A stretch of 64,000 nt of DNA from an uncultured Candidatus Melainabacteria bacterium (GCA_934754505.1 CAKVIE010000011.1:1-64000), one strand, 5' to 3'; counted from the first letter of the stretch, positions 7,391-17,269 are shown. Notes: generated by a model not told the origin, from the sequence alone. Translations and numbers: made by a program.

Positions 7391-10300
7391 TTACATATTT
7401 TTTTCATTAAAACACAATTGATTCCATTTATTTTGATTTTTATCAAACCAAACAAGCCATACAGAATCCTTGTATATATGTAAATCTTTATATTTTTCAT
7501 GACATATATGATTCGGCTCTCTCATAATTTTTACAATCCAAACAATCATTTCATTCCTATAGTCTAATTTTTCAAGGAGCATATTTTTATCTATGCATAA
7601 AAAATTTTGTTGTTCTATCCAAGGTTTTCCTATAGTATAATATGTTGCTATTACTTCGCTATTTTTATCGACATATATTGAGCCATCACCATCTGATATG
7701 CCAAGTATATTTCTTAAATATCTTGACGGTAATTCATAATAAACATCATTACCATCAGCATAATTAGCAGTACATCGTTCTATGCATTTTGTTAATTTGT
7801 AATCCACGATTTTATCTTTGTCAATTGTTTTAAATAGAATTTCATCGTAACAACTTTTTTTCCAAGTCATTTGACAAATTTCTTTAGGGGTAATATAACA
7901 ATCTGTTATTGTTTGACTATATATATCGTTATTATTCAATAATGTCTGCAGCAATGCTTGTTTATTATTCTTTATATCTTTTAAAAATAAAGGAAATGAT
8001 TTTTTCAAAATAATTAATGAATTTAAAAATAAACAAGTTTCAGTTTTTAAATTTGGCTCTCGTATTAAATTAAAAGAATATAAACATAACCATTGTCTAT
8101 TATATTTTAATAGTGGTTTATAGTCTTTTATTTCTATCCACTTTTTGAAAGTAGGCAACGGAGCATTATTTATCCATTGTTTTATTCCATTTTTTGATGG
8201 TTTAATATTAGGCATTGTTGGAGATAATTTTTCGGGAACATACCAATCTTGATATAACATATTTTCTTCAATATTTGTATTATATAGTTCCTGAGCAGGG
8301 TTTATTAAGTCTGAAACTAACAGGCTATAATCATCAATTTTTTCAATTTCATAATCGTTTTGTGGTGTAATATTATCACTTAAATAGCCATAAATATCGT
8401 GTTTAAAGCACCATATGTATTTTTCACACAAAGTCATTATTTTACTTTTGGATCCATGAGTTGATGGTGAGTAATGGCTTTTTATTCTTATATCCAAATT
8501 TTCAGTATCTTTATTCCAACCATATTGTATTAAATATGCATAGGCTGTGCCTATTATAAATTGCTCATCAGATAAAGTATCAAGGTTATAGCTTTTTGAA
8601 TAATGTTTTAGTAATTTAGTTGCAACATTATTATAATTTTTATATGGGTCCGTATTTTGTATATCTTCATCAATGCAATTATTTAAATATGAATCTATTT
8701 CATTTTGTTCTTGTTCAGAAAGATTGATATTTAATTTTTTTTGAAAATCTTTATATGCCTGTTCTTGTTTTACTAAATATTTTTTCAAATTGTTTAATTT
8801 CTTTTTATCAGAATTATTTAAATTTGGAAAATTTTTTATAATTGTTGCAATTTCTTGTTTGTTGAAATACCCATATAATTCTATTGGGTTCTCTATATTA
8901 GAGTTATATCCTCTTTCAAAAAATAGACGAGATATCGCATCACATAATACGTAACGAGATAAATCATATGAAATTTGCCCAAATCCAGACATTCTACCAC
9001 CATTTAATGCTGCATTTAAATCAATCTTTAAAGGTTTATCATTTATAAAAGGCGGTCGGCATAACTCAACTTCTTTTTTTGTAATTATATTATTTATAAA
9101 TAAATTTTCTGCTATACATCTTGCATATTGTCTAATTGCAATATTATTGGTTTTGACAATTTTAGAAGAAGTAAAAATATTTTTAAAAATAAAATCTCTT
9201 AAATACATCATTATTTCTATGTTTGCAGATTTTGAATATGCTAATCCCATTGCTAAAGCTAATAGTTCTTCTTTCATTTGAGGATCATTTGTCGCAAAAT
9301 AAGTTAAATCTAATAATTTTATAAATTCATCAGGACATGAAATTGCCCATTTCATGAGTTCTTTCCTGTATTGTTCTCTCTTTATATTGTCAATATTGGT
9401 TAGAGACCATGCATATATAAGTGGTAACCCATTAAATTTATCATTTATTGTTAATTCATATATTTGTTGGTCAAGTTCAATTTGAAGTTGACAATACCAT
9501 TTTTCATCAATACTGTCTCTTAACCATTTCTGCACAGACCATATGATATCCCTTTGCATTGCATTTTCAAAATTACTCAAAAAGTTATGCAATAGAATAG
9601 CACCCAATGGATGATTAGGAACACGTGCAACATGTAAGATTAGTTCATTTAATGTCATTATTAGGCTTGTTGCATTTTGCCCCATGAACTTCAAAATACG
9701 CTCTTTATATTCTTTTGATACATCTATTGAGTTATTGACAATAGCAAAAAAATCTAATCGAACGAGTTCTTCACAATCTATTTTATTTCTAAAATATGGA
9801 ATATCTGAAATAAGTATATTTTTCTTTTCTAATAACAATGCAGAATAAATTGGTAGACTATCTTCAGCATTCATCTGCGATTGTGAAAACTGTGTATCCA
9901 ATGGATTTTCATATTTATCTATCAAACTAACGGCTAAAATATAATCAAAGAAAGGCTGAATACCTTTCATGTAATAAACAGTTTTAGGCGACAATATTTT
10001 ATCAGAATGTTTTATATAACTTTGCAAGAAACCATTGTTCTCAAGAAAATCTAATATTACTTTTATATCGGATTTATCTATTAAGCATAAATTATCGTTG
10101 TTTAGTAAAATTTTAACAATTTCGTTTTCATAAATAATTGTGTTCTGTATAAAAAAATCGGATAATAATACTAAAATGTTAAAAATTACATTATTAGACT
10201 TGGAAAATTTTGAATATTGATTACAAAAATCTTTTTCAATATTGTCTAATTTTTGTTTTATTAAACTTGTTAGTGTATTAGTTTTATTCTCGATACCATT

Positions 10301-11941
10301 GACTTTTTTATTTTTAAACAAATCGCAAAATAATTTGAGAGTTAAAGGTGTACGAAGAACCCATTTTATTAAATCTGGATTTTCAATTTTAATATTATAT
10401 GTACTAATATATGAATCAAACAATTTATATGTTGGAGTATCGCCATCTTCATTTATATAAAATATTGTCTTTCTTAACTCATCATCATAGTTAAATTGTG
10501 ATAATACATTGTGTCTTGAAGTAAAAACAAATTTTATTCTTGTCCAATTTTTACCTATTTCATTTGCCAAATTTATTTTATTTATCCATAAATTATATGG
10601 TTGTACTTCATCCAATCCATCAATACAAATAATAATTTTGGATTTATATGAAGTATCATTTGTTGTCTGTGTATTAACATTGTTAATTTCATTCAATATG
10701 CATAAAGATTCAAGAGCTGATAATATTTCTTGCTCGGACCAATTATCAGCTAATTTTAAGGCTTTTATTAATATATCTTTCCAAGAATCATTGATAGATA
10801 CATTTTTTGCTGTAATAAAAATCGGAATATTATATTTTTCTGTTAAACAGTTATCTATAAAAGAGGCTACTCCATGCGTTTTTCCCGTACCAGGAGAACC
10901 TATTATCCATAAGACATGTTGATCCAAGAGTAATTGTTTGTATTTTTGAATATAATCAAAAGAAATATATTGATAATTATTTATTATTTTTTCTAATTTT
11001 CTATGATACGAATTTGAACATCCATTTAATTTTTCAAAAATTTCTAAAATATTTTTAAAATTTATTTGTTGAATATTTGAATTTGTATTAATGTTTTTTT
11101 CTTTTGTAATTATGTTTTTATTATCTTCAACAGTTGTTATATTATTTGTTATAGTTATACAAATATCGTTAATTAAATTATTTAGTTCATCAGAGGTTTT
11201 GCACCATTGCTTTATTTCTCTAAAAGTATTTAAAATATCATGATAATTATTATTTATATCGTTTAATACACTTAATAATTTTGATTTATTTATTCCTATA
11301 TATTCTTCAAGTTTTTTAGATATTTGTCCCGAAATATGTAAATCAGGAAAATATTTATACTTTAACCAACTACCTTTTTCTTGATTAAAACAATCAGTTA
11401 ACAAATTATAATCAAAGTTTGAAATTTCAAACCAATAGCGATTAAGATGATAACATTCTTCGTTTTGTAATTGGTTTAAAATTTCATTATCACCCCATAA
11501 AATAATTTCTAAATTTGGGTATTCATCTTTAAGTTCATTTACAAAATTCGTCCAATTTCTATATTCATAAGTTTCAATTGGCTTGTTGCCACGACCATTT
11601 TTTAAATTATTAAAGTCACGAGGAATACAGACAATATATTTTTTTATGTTTTGTCGTAAATTTAATGCTGTTCGTATAGATGATTTTATTTGTTTAATTT
11701 GTTTATCAGTTAATGTTTCAATAAACCATTTTGCTTGTAAACCAATAAATGAATTATCTTTTAATCTTGCATATGATTCAACACCCCCATCGCCACCAGA
11801 TCCATTTACTATTACGAATTCTTGAATATCTTGGTTATATTCTCTCTTGCAATATCTTTCAAATAATTGATTACAAAAAGCTTCAAAAGCTCTTGTATTT
11901 GATTGATTGTGTGTTTGAAAATGTTGCCAATCCAAAATCAT
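7391..11941 (-). CDS. Avs-like STAND NTPase with N-terminal nuclease domain
   Basis: A 1516-residue protein. Residues 15-100 carry a PD-(D/E)XK (Mrr/Cap4-type) nuclease pattern: GSGGDGGVES (47-56) followed by the Q-A-K of GLQAKW (68-72). A P-loop NTPase follows, with Walker A GSPGTGKT (348-355) and Walker B IIICIDGLDEVQ (436-447). The remaining 1000 residues are helical and repeat-like, the usual sensor part. Avs proteins recognise phage terminase or portal, oligomerise and release the nuclease. It lies 43 nt downstream of the repressor gene on the same strand, so it is probably expressed in the lysogen. A TATAAT box just before the start suggests its own promoter too. The target is unknown. 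Confidence 0.8.
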   Translation of the reverse strand: MILDWQHFQTHNQSNTRAFEAFCNQLFERYCKREYNQDIQEFVIVNGSGGDGGVESYARLKDNSFIGLQAKWFIETLTDKQIKQIKSSIRTALNLRQNIKKYIVCIPRDFNNLKNGRGNKPIETYEYRNWTNFVNELKDEYPNLEIILWGDNEILNQLQNEECYHLNRYWFEISNFDYNLLTDCFNQEKGSWLKYKYFPDLHISGQISKKLEEYIGINKSKLLSVLNDINNNYHDILNTFREIKQWCKTSDELNNLINDICITITNNITTVEDNKNIITKEKNINTNSNIQQINFKNILEIFEKLNGCSNSYHRKLEKIINNYQYISFDYIQKYKQLLLDQHVLWIIGSPGTGKTHGVASFIDNCLTEKYNIPIFITAKNVSINDSWKDILIKALKLADNWSEQEILSALESLCILNEINNVNTQTTNDTSYKSKIIICIDGLDEVQPYNLWINKINLANEIGKNWTRIKFVFTSRHNVLSQFNYDDELRKTIFYINEDGDTPTYKLFDSYISTYNIKIENPDLIKWVLRTPLTLKLFCDLFKNKKVNGIENKTNTLTSLIKQKLDNIEKDFCNQYSKFSKSNNVIFNILVLLSDFFIQNTIIYENEIVKILLNNDNLCLIDKSDIKVILDFLENNGFLQSYIKHSDKILSPKTVYYMKGIQPFFDYILAVSLIDKYENPLDTQFSQSQMNAEDSLPIYSALLLEKKNILISDIPYFRNKIDCEELVRLDFFAIVNNSIDVSKEYKERILKFMGQNATSLIMTLNELILHVARVPNHPLGAILLHNFLSNFENAMQRDIIWSVQKWLRDSIDEKWYCQLQIELDQQIYELTINDKFNGLPLIYAWSLTNIDNIKREQYRKELMKWAISCPDEFIKLLDLTYFATNDPQMKEELLALAMGLAYSKSANIEIMMYLRDFIFKNIFTSSKIVKTNNIAIRQYARCIAENLFINNIITKKEVELCRPPFINDKPLKIDLNAALNGGRMSGFGQISYDLSRYVLCDAISRLFFERGYNSNIENPIELYGYFNKQEIATIIKNFPNLNNSDKKKLNNLKKYLVKQEQAYKDFQKKLNINLSEQEQNEIDSYLNNCIDEDIQNTDPYKNYNNVATKLLKHYSKSYNLDTLSDEQFIIGTAYAYLIQYGWNKDTENLDIRIKSHYSPSTHGSKSKIMTLCEKYIWCFKHDIYGYLSDNITPQNDYEIEKIDDYSLLVSDLINPAQELYNTNIEENMLYQDWYVPEKLSPTMPNIKPSKNGIKQWINNAPLPTFKKWIEIKDYKPLLKYNRQWLCLYSFNLIREPNLKTETCLFLNSLIILKKSFPLFLKDIKNNKQALLQTLLNNNDIYSQTITDCYITPKEICQMTWKKSCYDEILFKTIDKDKIVDYKLTKCIERCTANYADGNDVYYELPSRYLRNILGISDGDGSIYVDKNSEVIATYYTIGKPWIEQQNFLCIDKNMLLEKLDYRNEMIVWIVKIMREPNHICHEKYKDLHIYKDSVWLVWFDKNQNKWNQLCFNEKNM

Positions 11942-11984
11942 GCTCCTTAAATCTATTATATAATACTTTTATTAACAGATAAAA

Positions 11985-12692
11985 TTAAACACAAGCAACT
12001 TTGCTTATTGTATAAACAACATTTCCGATTATTTTCACATTGTCGATATTTGGATTGATTTCAAAGGATTCATACATCGGATTGTCGCTTTTGACTCTGA
12101 TTTTGCCCGGCAGGTACTGAAGTCTTTTTACGAACAGAGCATCTTCTATTCCTAAAACATAAATTCCGTCATTTTTGTATTCGGTAATACTCGTGTCAGC
12201 AATAACAAGCGAGCCGTCTTTTATTAAACCGTTTCCGTTATCCATAGAATCACCTTTAACTCTGAATACAACAAGTTTGTCTAACGGTGCATTGATGTTG
12301 TTGTGGAGCCAAGTTCTTCCGAAAGAAATAAAGTCTTTTGTCATTTCAATTTCTTCCGCCAAAGAACCATATCCGGCAGAAACATCCATGTTTATTACAG
12401 GAATAAAAACAATGTTGTTCAAATCAAGATTTTGGGAGAGAGAGGCTTTGAATTTATCATCTGCATTTAGGAACATTTCACCCTGACCTTGCAGAAGCCA
12501 CAAAGGATTGGCATCAAAATATTCAACCAAACTTTTAATATATGCTATACTCGGCTGTCTTTGACCGCCTTCATATCCGTAAACCGTTGGTGCGGAGATT
12601 TTAAAACCTTTTTTATTCAATTCTTCACATAAAGTATCGGGACTTGCCGCCACCTGCGTTCTGAACCTTTTTAATCTGTCCTGTAAAGTCAT
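11985..12692 (-). CDS. Prophage repressor, XRE HTH plus S24 peptidase domain
   Basis: A 235-residue LexA/CI-type repressor. The N-terminal HTH covers about residues 4-60 (KGFKISAPTVYGYEGGQRQP). The C-terminal S24 fold has the catalytic Ser in KGDSMDNG and the Lys in ALFVKRLQ. This architecture keeps the lytic early promoter off and is inactivated by self-cleavage after DNA damage. I start it at 12692, where GGAGGG lies 5 nt upstream, rather than at 12764. It faces the Ner gene across a 250-nt control region, exactly like Mu c and ner. The Avs-like gene follows it. Confidence 0.88.
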   Translation of the reverse strand: MTLQDRLKRFRTQVAASPDTLCEELNKKGFKISAPTVYGYEGGQRQPSIAYIKSLVEYFDANPLWLLQGQGEMFLNADDKFKASLSQNLDLNNIVFIPVINMDVSAGYGSLAEEIEMTKDFISFGRTWLHNNINAPLDKLVVFRVKGDSMDNGNGLIKDGSLVIADTSITEYKNDGIYVLGIEDALFVKRLQYLPGKIRVKSDNPMYESFEINPNIDNVKIIGNVVYTISKVACV

Positions 12693-12942
12693 ATTGCCCT
12701 CCTGTTTCGATATTCTGTCATGGATTATTCGATTTTTCAATAAAATTATTCGCAATTTATTCATATTTCTTCATAATTTAAAGTGCCTTTATTCGTTTTA
12801 TTGCAATGTTCTTAAAAATCTGTATAGAAAAAATGCTGTTACTATGGTAACAATTTTAAATTTCGAATTGACGACTTATTCAGACTTTAATAATATTGAA
12901 ATATTGCATAAAACAAAGTTAAATATTGACAAAGGGACGGAA
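12693..12942. promoter_or_regulatory. Divergent early control region of the prophage
   Basis: Between repressor and Ner. A rightward promoter is clear: TTGACG (12868-12873), 17-nt spacer, TAATAT (12891-12896). A perfect inverted repeat GTTAC-N5-ish-GTAAC sits at 12838-12851 just upstream, a likely operator. On the repressor side TTATTCG/A recurs at 12725, 12746, 12757 and 12789, possibly further operator half-sites. Which protein binds which site is not known. Confidence 0.6.
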
Positions 12943-13146
12943 ATGAGATTGTCGCTCTACGATAAATACAAATTAGGTATGAAAAAGCTCTCTATTACAC
13001 AAAATAAGCTTGCTCTCGAAATGGGTTTTACCCGTAGCTATGTCAACATGCTTGTTAACGGAAAGAGAAAAAACGACCAATTTGATAATTGGGTGAAAGA
13101 AAATATACTCCCTTTATTCGAAACTAAACGGAGTATCAAAAAATGA
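12943..13146 (+). CDS. Ner-like small HTH regulator
   Basis: A 67-residue protein with one HTH: TQNKLALEMGFTRSYVNMLVNG (about residues 22-43). It occupies the position of Mu ner, the early regulator that limits both repressor and transposase transcription. The start at 12943 follows AAAGGGACGG. The stop overlaps the transposase start by 4 nt (ATGA), indicating translational coupling. The HTH is of general XRE type, so the name rests on position. Confidence 0.75.
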   Translation: MRLSLYDKYKLGMKKLSITQNKLALEMGFTRSYVNMLVNGKRKNDQFDNWVKENILPLFETKRSIKK

Positions 13147-15086
13147 ATAACCGAAACGATGTTTGGTTAAAAATTGAAGAAATTTGTGCTCTTACCGGCG
13201 AGAAAAAAGAAACCGTCAGAAGAAAATGTAAGAGCGGAAAGTATAAATCAAAAGTACAAAAGAACGGCAAGTACAAGATTTATTTTATTCCTTTGACTGT
13301 TTTATCAGTGGAATTACAACAAAACTATTATTTAAACCAAAAGACTGCCGAAAACAAAGTTTCCGTTGAAACTATTGAAAACAACAGCGAAGCATATTCA
13401 AACGCTCCGGCTTGGGCTAAAAAACAAGCAGATAAATATTTAGAGCTTATCAGGTTTACAAAAGATTTGACATATTCTCAAATTAAAATATTTTTAGAAA
13501 TCTGGAATCAAAAATATCCCGACAAAAAATGCGGTTACACATCCTTATTCCGAGCAAAAAAGGAATATGAAAAATACGGAATTTCTGCATTATTATCAAA
13601 GAAAAATCACTGTAAAAAACTTAAATTAAAACCTGAATATTTTGATTACTACAAAAGTCTTTATTTAAGAGAAGGTGCTCCGTCAGCAAATTTCTGTTGG
13701 ATGGCTACTTTAGGATATGCAAAGCAAAAAGACGGTATTGAAATAACTGAATTTCCGACAAGCAGAACTTTTGACAGAGAATTAAAAAGAACTATTCCAG
13801 AACAGGCAATATATTTAGCTCGTTACGGGCATGCTGTATGGAATAAGAGGTACGCTCAATATATTTCAAGAGATTATTCCAATATTGAGGCAGGTAGTTT
13901 TTGGGTATCCGACCACGCACAGATTGATGTTGCCGTTATTTATAACGGAAATGTTTGTTTTCCCTGGGTTACGGTTTTCAGAGATATCAAAACATCAAAG
14001 TGGCTTGGTTGGTTTTTACACGCAGATGCTCCGAATTCAGACCATATTTTTCAGGCTTTTTACTACGGAGTACAAAAGTTTGGATTGCCTTCAGATGTGT
14101 ATCTTGATAACGGAAAAGATTATCGCTGTAAAGATTTTGCAGGTGGCAGAAGGTCTGTTAAGGTTATACACGCCACTAAAAAAGAAAGTTCTTTATTATC
14201 AAATGTGAATGTAAATGTGCATTTTGCCCTCCCCTATAATGCACAGACAAAGCCGGTGGAAAGGGATTTTATGAAAATTAAAACTTACCTTTCCAAAGGT
14301 TTTGTCGGATATCGTGGCGGTAAAGTAACAGAACGTCCCGAAAAATTAAAGGAAGAAATCAAAAACAATAAAATAATGACTTTTGAGGACTTCAAAATAT
14401 TGTTTGATACCTTTATTGAAAACGTTCTGAATAAAATGCCGTCAAAAGGAAAAGTTTTATAAGGCAGATGCCCTGATGAAGTTTGGAATACTGAATTTAA
14501 AACAAAGAAAACTATCAGTCGTGATGCCCTGAAATTGTTCTGTATGAGAACAACAAACAATATTTCTGTCGGAAGAAACGGTGTTCACGATTCTCAGCTT
14601 GATATTACTTATTGGGATGAGTGGATGATAGCCGAAAAAGGCAGAAAAGTATATCTGAGAAGAGATATATCCGCATATCAGGAAGCGTGGATATTTGATG
14701 CCAAAACAGACAATTTTCTCGGCAAAGGTTTTGCGGTTCAGTCCATACCGTTTATGGCAACAACACCTGTTGAAAAAGCACAGTTTAAAAAAGCTCTTGC
14801 CGTTAAACGCAAAGAACAGAAAGTTATCAGAGAATTTCTGCAATCTGAATTTAATCCGACTAATACGGAAATTGTGGCAAATATCAGCCGAATTATGCCC
14901 GAAACAAATGACAAAAATAATCCTCAAATCGTAAGGCTTTCAAATACACAAATGGATAAAGTTGTTCAGGAACAAAAACACTCAGAGTCAACCGTTGAAA
15001 AATACGTTACACCTCTTCAGCCAAAGAAAAAACTTTATCTTACGGAGAGTGAAAAACGCAGAGATTTGGAACAAAGGGCTATGTAG
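13143..15086 (+). pseudogene. Mu A-like DDE transposase with in-frame TAA
   Basis: The reading frame would encode about 647 residues but has a TAA at 14460-14462. The first part (439 aa) holds the N-terminal HTH and the whole RNase-H core. The DDE residues are visible: Asp in HAQIDVAV (about 261), Asp in YLDNGKDY (about 322) and Glu in KPVERDF (about 373). After the stop, in the same frame, come GRCPDEVW and the C-terminal Mu domain (ISVGRNGVHD, then LDITYWDEW). That part contacts B and the ends. An internal ATG at 14535 could start a separate C-terminal fragment. It is either a nonsense mutation or suppressed; TAA ends many neighbouring genes, so recoding is unlikely. Confidence 0.88.
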
Positions 15087-15094
15087 GAGAAAAT

Positions 15095-15973
15095 ATGACG
15101 GTAGCAGAAAATTTAAAAGAGTTTATCAAAACAAAGAAATATACACTCAAAGCAGTTGCAAAGGCGATAAATGTTTCTCCGGCAACATTAAATCTTTGGG
15201 TAAATAACAACTACAAAGGTAACACCAAAAAAATTGATGATGCCGTTCAAAACTTTATGGAAATAGCTCAGCTTCTTGAGGGCAGAGTTCATATAGAATT
15301 TATCAAAACATCAGTAGTAGAAGATGTTTTCGACATTGCAAGAACCTGCCACATTGAAAACGAAATCGGAGTCTGCTATGGCTCTGCCGGAATCGGAAAG
15401 ACATTTGCAGTTAAAAGATATGCTCTTGAAAACACCGATGTTATTCTCGTTGAAGCTGATTTGGGCTACACTCCGAAAGTTTTATTTTCCGAAATTCACA
15501 AGAAATTAGGCTTTGACGGATGTGGATCAATTCATGGAATGTTTTTGGATATCATCGACAAATTAAAGGCATCAGGTCGTCTGATTATTGTTGATGAAGC
15601 AGAACATTTGCCGTACAAGTCATTAGAACTTTTAAGAAGAATTTATGACAAAGCCAATGTCGGTATTTTACTTGTGGGAATGCCGAGATTGATTATGAAT
15701 TTAAAAGGCGAAAAACGTCAGTATGCACAACTTTATTCAAGAGTCGGCATAGCAACCCGTTTGAATCCTTTAACAGAAACAGATAAAAAAGAGATAATTT
15801 CTTCCATACTCCCCAACTTCAAAACGGTTTATTCCGTTCTTTCCGACTATTCAGCCGGCAACACGAGAGTTTTGACAAAGTTATTAGTCAGAGCTGTCCG
15901 TATTGCCGAACTGAATAACGTTTCTGTGGACGAAGATGTTGTTAAATCAAGCATTCAGCAAATAATAATGTGA
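15095..15973 (+). CDS. Mu B-like transposition ATPase
   Basis: A 292-residue protein with an N-terminal HTH (VAKAINVSPATLNLWVNN, about residues 17-36) and an AAA+ core: Walker A GSAGIGKT (about 95-102) and Walker B RLIIVDEAEH (about 162-171). Mu B binds target DNA as a filament, selects the insertion site and activates A. An RNA-polymerase-like ribosome site (AGGAGAAAAT) precedes it, 8 nt after the transposase frame ends. Length and layout are normal for the family. It appears intact, in contrast to the transposase. Confidence 0.88.
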   Translation: MTVAENLKEFIKTKKYTLKAVAKAINVSPATLNLWVNNNYKGNTKKIDDAVQNFMEIAQLLEGRVHIEFIKTSVVEDVFDIARTCHIENEIGVCYGSAGIGKTFAVKRYALENTDVILVEADLGYTPKVLFSEIHKKLGFDGCGSIHGMFLDIIDKLKASGRLIIVDEAEHLPYKSLELLRRIYDKANVGILLVGMPRLIMNLKGEKRQYAQLYSRVGIATRLNPLTETDKKEIISSILPNFKTVYSVLSDYSAGNTRVLTKLLVRAVRIAELNNVSVDEDVVKSSIQQIIM

Positions 15974-15980
15974 GGTTGAG

Positions 15981-16118
15981 ATGGAAGAAAGCAGATACGA
16001 AAAGATTTTCACAGTATTGTTAATCGCACTCCTGATATTCATTATCGGGGTACAAGTAGGAATTCACCATGGCAGAGAATTGCAAAAACAAGAAATCACA
16101 GAACAATTATATGATTAA
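15981..16118 (+). CDS. Small single-pass membrane protein
   Basis: A 45-residue frame beginning MEESRYEKIF, with one strongly hydrophobic segment (VLLIALLIFIIGVQVGI, residues 12-28) and a charged tail. GAGGTTGAG precedes the ATG by a few bases and it follows the B stop by 7 nt. It overlaps the N-terminus of the gp16-like gene in another frame. Mu carries a small kil gene at this place; similarity in function is only a guess. Confidence 0.5.
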   Translation: MEESRYEKIFTVLLIALLIFIIGVQVGIHHGRELQKQEITEQLYD

Positions 16119-16656
16119 ACCTAATCAGATAAGAAGAATTCATACATTAATCCACATTCTCGGCATTGATGATGACCTTTACAGAGAATTGTTAATCACT
16201 TCTTTTGCCGTAGGTTCGTCAAAAAATCTTACGGAAGCCGAAGCCGATGTCCTGATTGATTCTTTACAGTATCAAATCAACCTCGGAAACAGGAATTACA
16301 AAACAAGATTTAATGAATTCTACAATCGTGCGGAATATATGGCAACACCGCCACAAATGAGAAAAGTCGAGGCTATTTGGAAAGATATAACCCATCATAC
16401 AGACCGAATAGTTTTTAAAAAGACTTTAAGAGCATTTTTACAAAAGCGTTTCGGGATTTCCGACATTCGCTTTATGACAAAAGAAGATGCCAGGGTAATA
16501 ATCCCCGTCTTGGAAATAATCAAAAATTACAAAAAGGTAGGTAAAGGCGAAAAGCCTGATAGTACAAACAAAAAGGAGAAAAATCATGAACCAAACAAAA
16601 ATGATGCCACAAAACAAAATTATGTCAGCCTCAATGATGATGAGTCAGGAAATTGA
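16069..16656 (+). CDS. GemA/gp16-like regulatory protein
   Basis: A 195-residue protein. The DUF1018 pattern is visible: IRRIHTLIHILGIDDDLYREL (about residues 20-40), then TPPQMRKVEAIWKDI, then FLQKRFGISDIRFM. It corresponds to the Mu GemA/gp16 family, which alters host gene expression and DNA supercoiling early in infection. The last 30 residues are Lys/Asn-rich and overlap the next gene. Start is uncertain: 16069 or the internal ATG at 16111, which begins right at the domain. Order B, small protein, gemA, mor matches Mu. Confidence 0.8.
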   Translation: MAENCKNKKSQNNYMIKPNQIRRIHTLIHILGIDDDLYRELLITSFAVGSSKNLTEAEADVLIDSLQYQINLGNRNYKTRFNEFYNRAEYMATPPQMRKVEAIWKDITHHTDRIVFKKTLRAFLQKRFGISDIRFMTKEDARVIIPVLEIIKNYKKVGKGEKPDSTNKKEKNHEPNKNDATKQNYVSLNDDESGN

Positions 16657-16852
16657 CAAATTGACAGCAGAATACAAAGAAGCAACAAGTATTCTCGGAA
16701 GTTATGATGTCCATCAAAACGCTGATTGGAGAGAATACAAACAGCAAGTTATAAAATGCAGCATTCTCGCAGGCAAGATTGATATATTGCACAAAATGAT
16801 AGATCAGCTCTCTGCAATGAATATTGAATTACCCCAACTCACAAGTGTATAA
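16586..16852 (+). CDS. Small helical phage protein
   Basis: An 88-residue, Met- and Gln-rich helical protein with a strong ribosome site (AAGGAGAAAAATC before ATG). From about residue 20 it is amphipathic helix (EIDKLTAEYKEATSILG and later LAGKIDILHKMIDQL), so it may dimerise as a coiled coil. The start lies inside the gp16-like gene. Its stop codon ends 1 nt before the hammerhead ribozyme. No family recognised. Confidence 0.65.
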   Translation: MNQTKMMPQNKIMSASMMMSQEIDKLTAEYKEATSILGSYDVHQNADWREYKQQVIKCSILAGKIDILHKMIDQLSAMNIELPQLTSV

Positions 16853-16853
16853 A

Positions 16854-16918
16854 GGTCGAAACGGTCGGCTATCGGTGCAAGCTGACAGTCTTAGAGTTAG
16901 GCTCTAACTGATGAGACC
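16854..16918 (+). ncRNA. Type II hammerhead ribozyme
   Basis: All catalytic-core parts are present in circularly permuted (type II) order. Stem II is GGTC (16854-16857) with GACC (16915-16918). GAAA is at 16858-16861. Stem III pairs 16861-16869 with 16881-16889, with one G-A mismatch at the third pair and an 11-nt loop. The cleavage triplet GTC is at 16888-16890. Stem I is TTAGAG (16891-16896) with CTCTAA (16902-16907), a 5-nt loop. CTGATGA is at 16908-16914. Cleavage is predicted after C16890. It sits between the 88-aa gene and mor, so it would cut the early mRNA. Hammerheads are known in bacterial prophages; this one is read directly from sequence. Confidence 0.9.
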
Positions 16919-16938
16919 ACATAAAAACAGAGGTTACT

Positions 16939-17226
16939 TTGGATAAGACAACACATTGGAAAGACTACATTACATACGAATCTCTCCCAAATGAAGATTT
17001 AAAACTTTTAGCGACATTATTCGGTATTAATGTCGCAATTGTTCTCATGGAAGAATATCCGGGAACAACAATAAGCATTCCCCAAAAAGCAACCTATAAA
17101 TACAAAGTTAAATATGTCCTGGAACACTATGACGGAACGAAAAAAACACGTCTTAAACTATCCCGTATGTGTGGTTTCAGCGAAAATTTGATTTATAAAA
17201 TTGTAAGAAACAGGAATAAAAAATAA
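16939..17226 (+). CDS. Mor-like middle-operon activator
   Basis: A 95-residue protein with an N-terminal dimerisation part and a C-terminal HTH (LKLSRMCGFSENLIYKIVRN, about residues 72-92), the layout of Mu Mor/C activators. The middle segment TTISIPQKATYK resembles their DNA-contacting strand. In Mu, Mor turns on the middle promoter that makes C, which then activates late genes. It begins with TTG at 16939 after AGAGGT. The hammerhead 20 nt upstream would separate its message from the rest of the early transcript. No C paralogue is seen. Confidence 0.75.
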   Translation: MDKTTHWKDYITYESLPNEDLKLLATLFGINVAIVLMEEYPGTTISIPQKATYKYKVKYVLEHYDGTKKTRLKLSRMCGFSENLIYKIVRNRNKK

Positions 17227-17269
17227 GTATTTTCCTTTTGTAATCTATTTTTCTAAATATTTGTTCTTC

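Noticed and set aside
14460..14462. Genome-wide TAA recoding as the reason for the transposase stop
   Set aside because: Many intact phage and host genes in the window end at TAA, so TAA is a real stop here.
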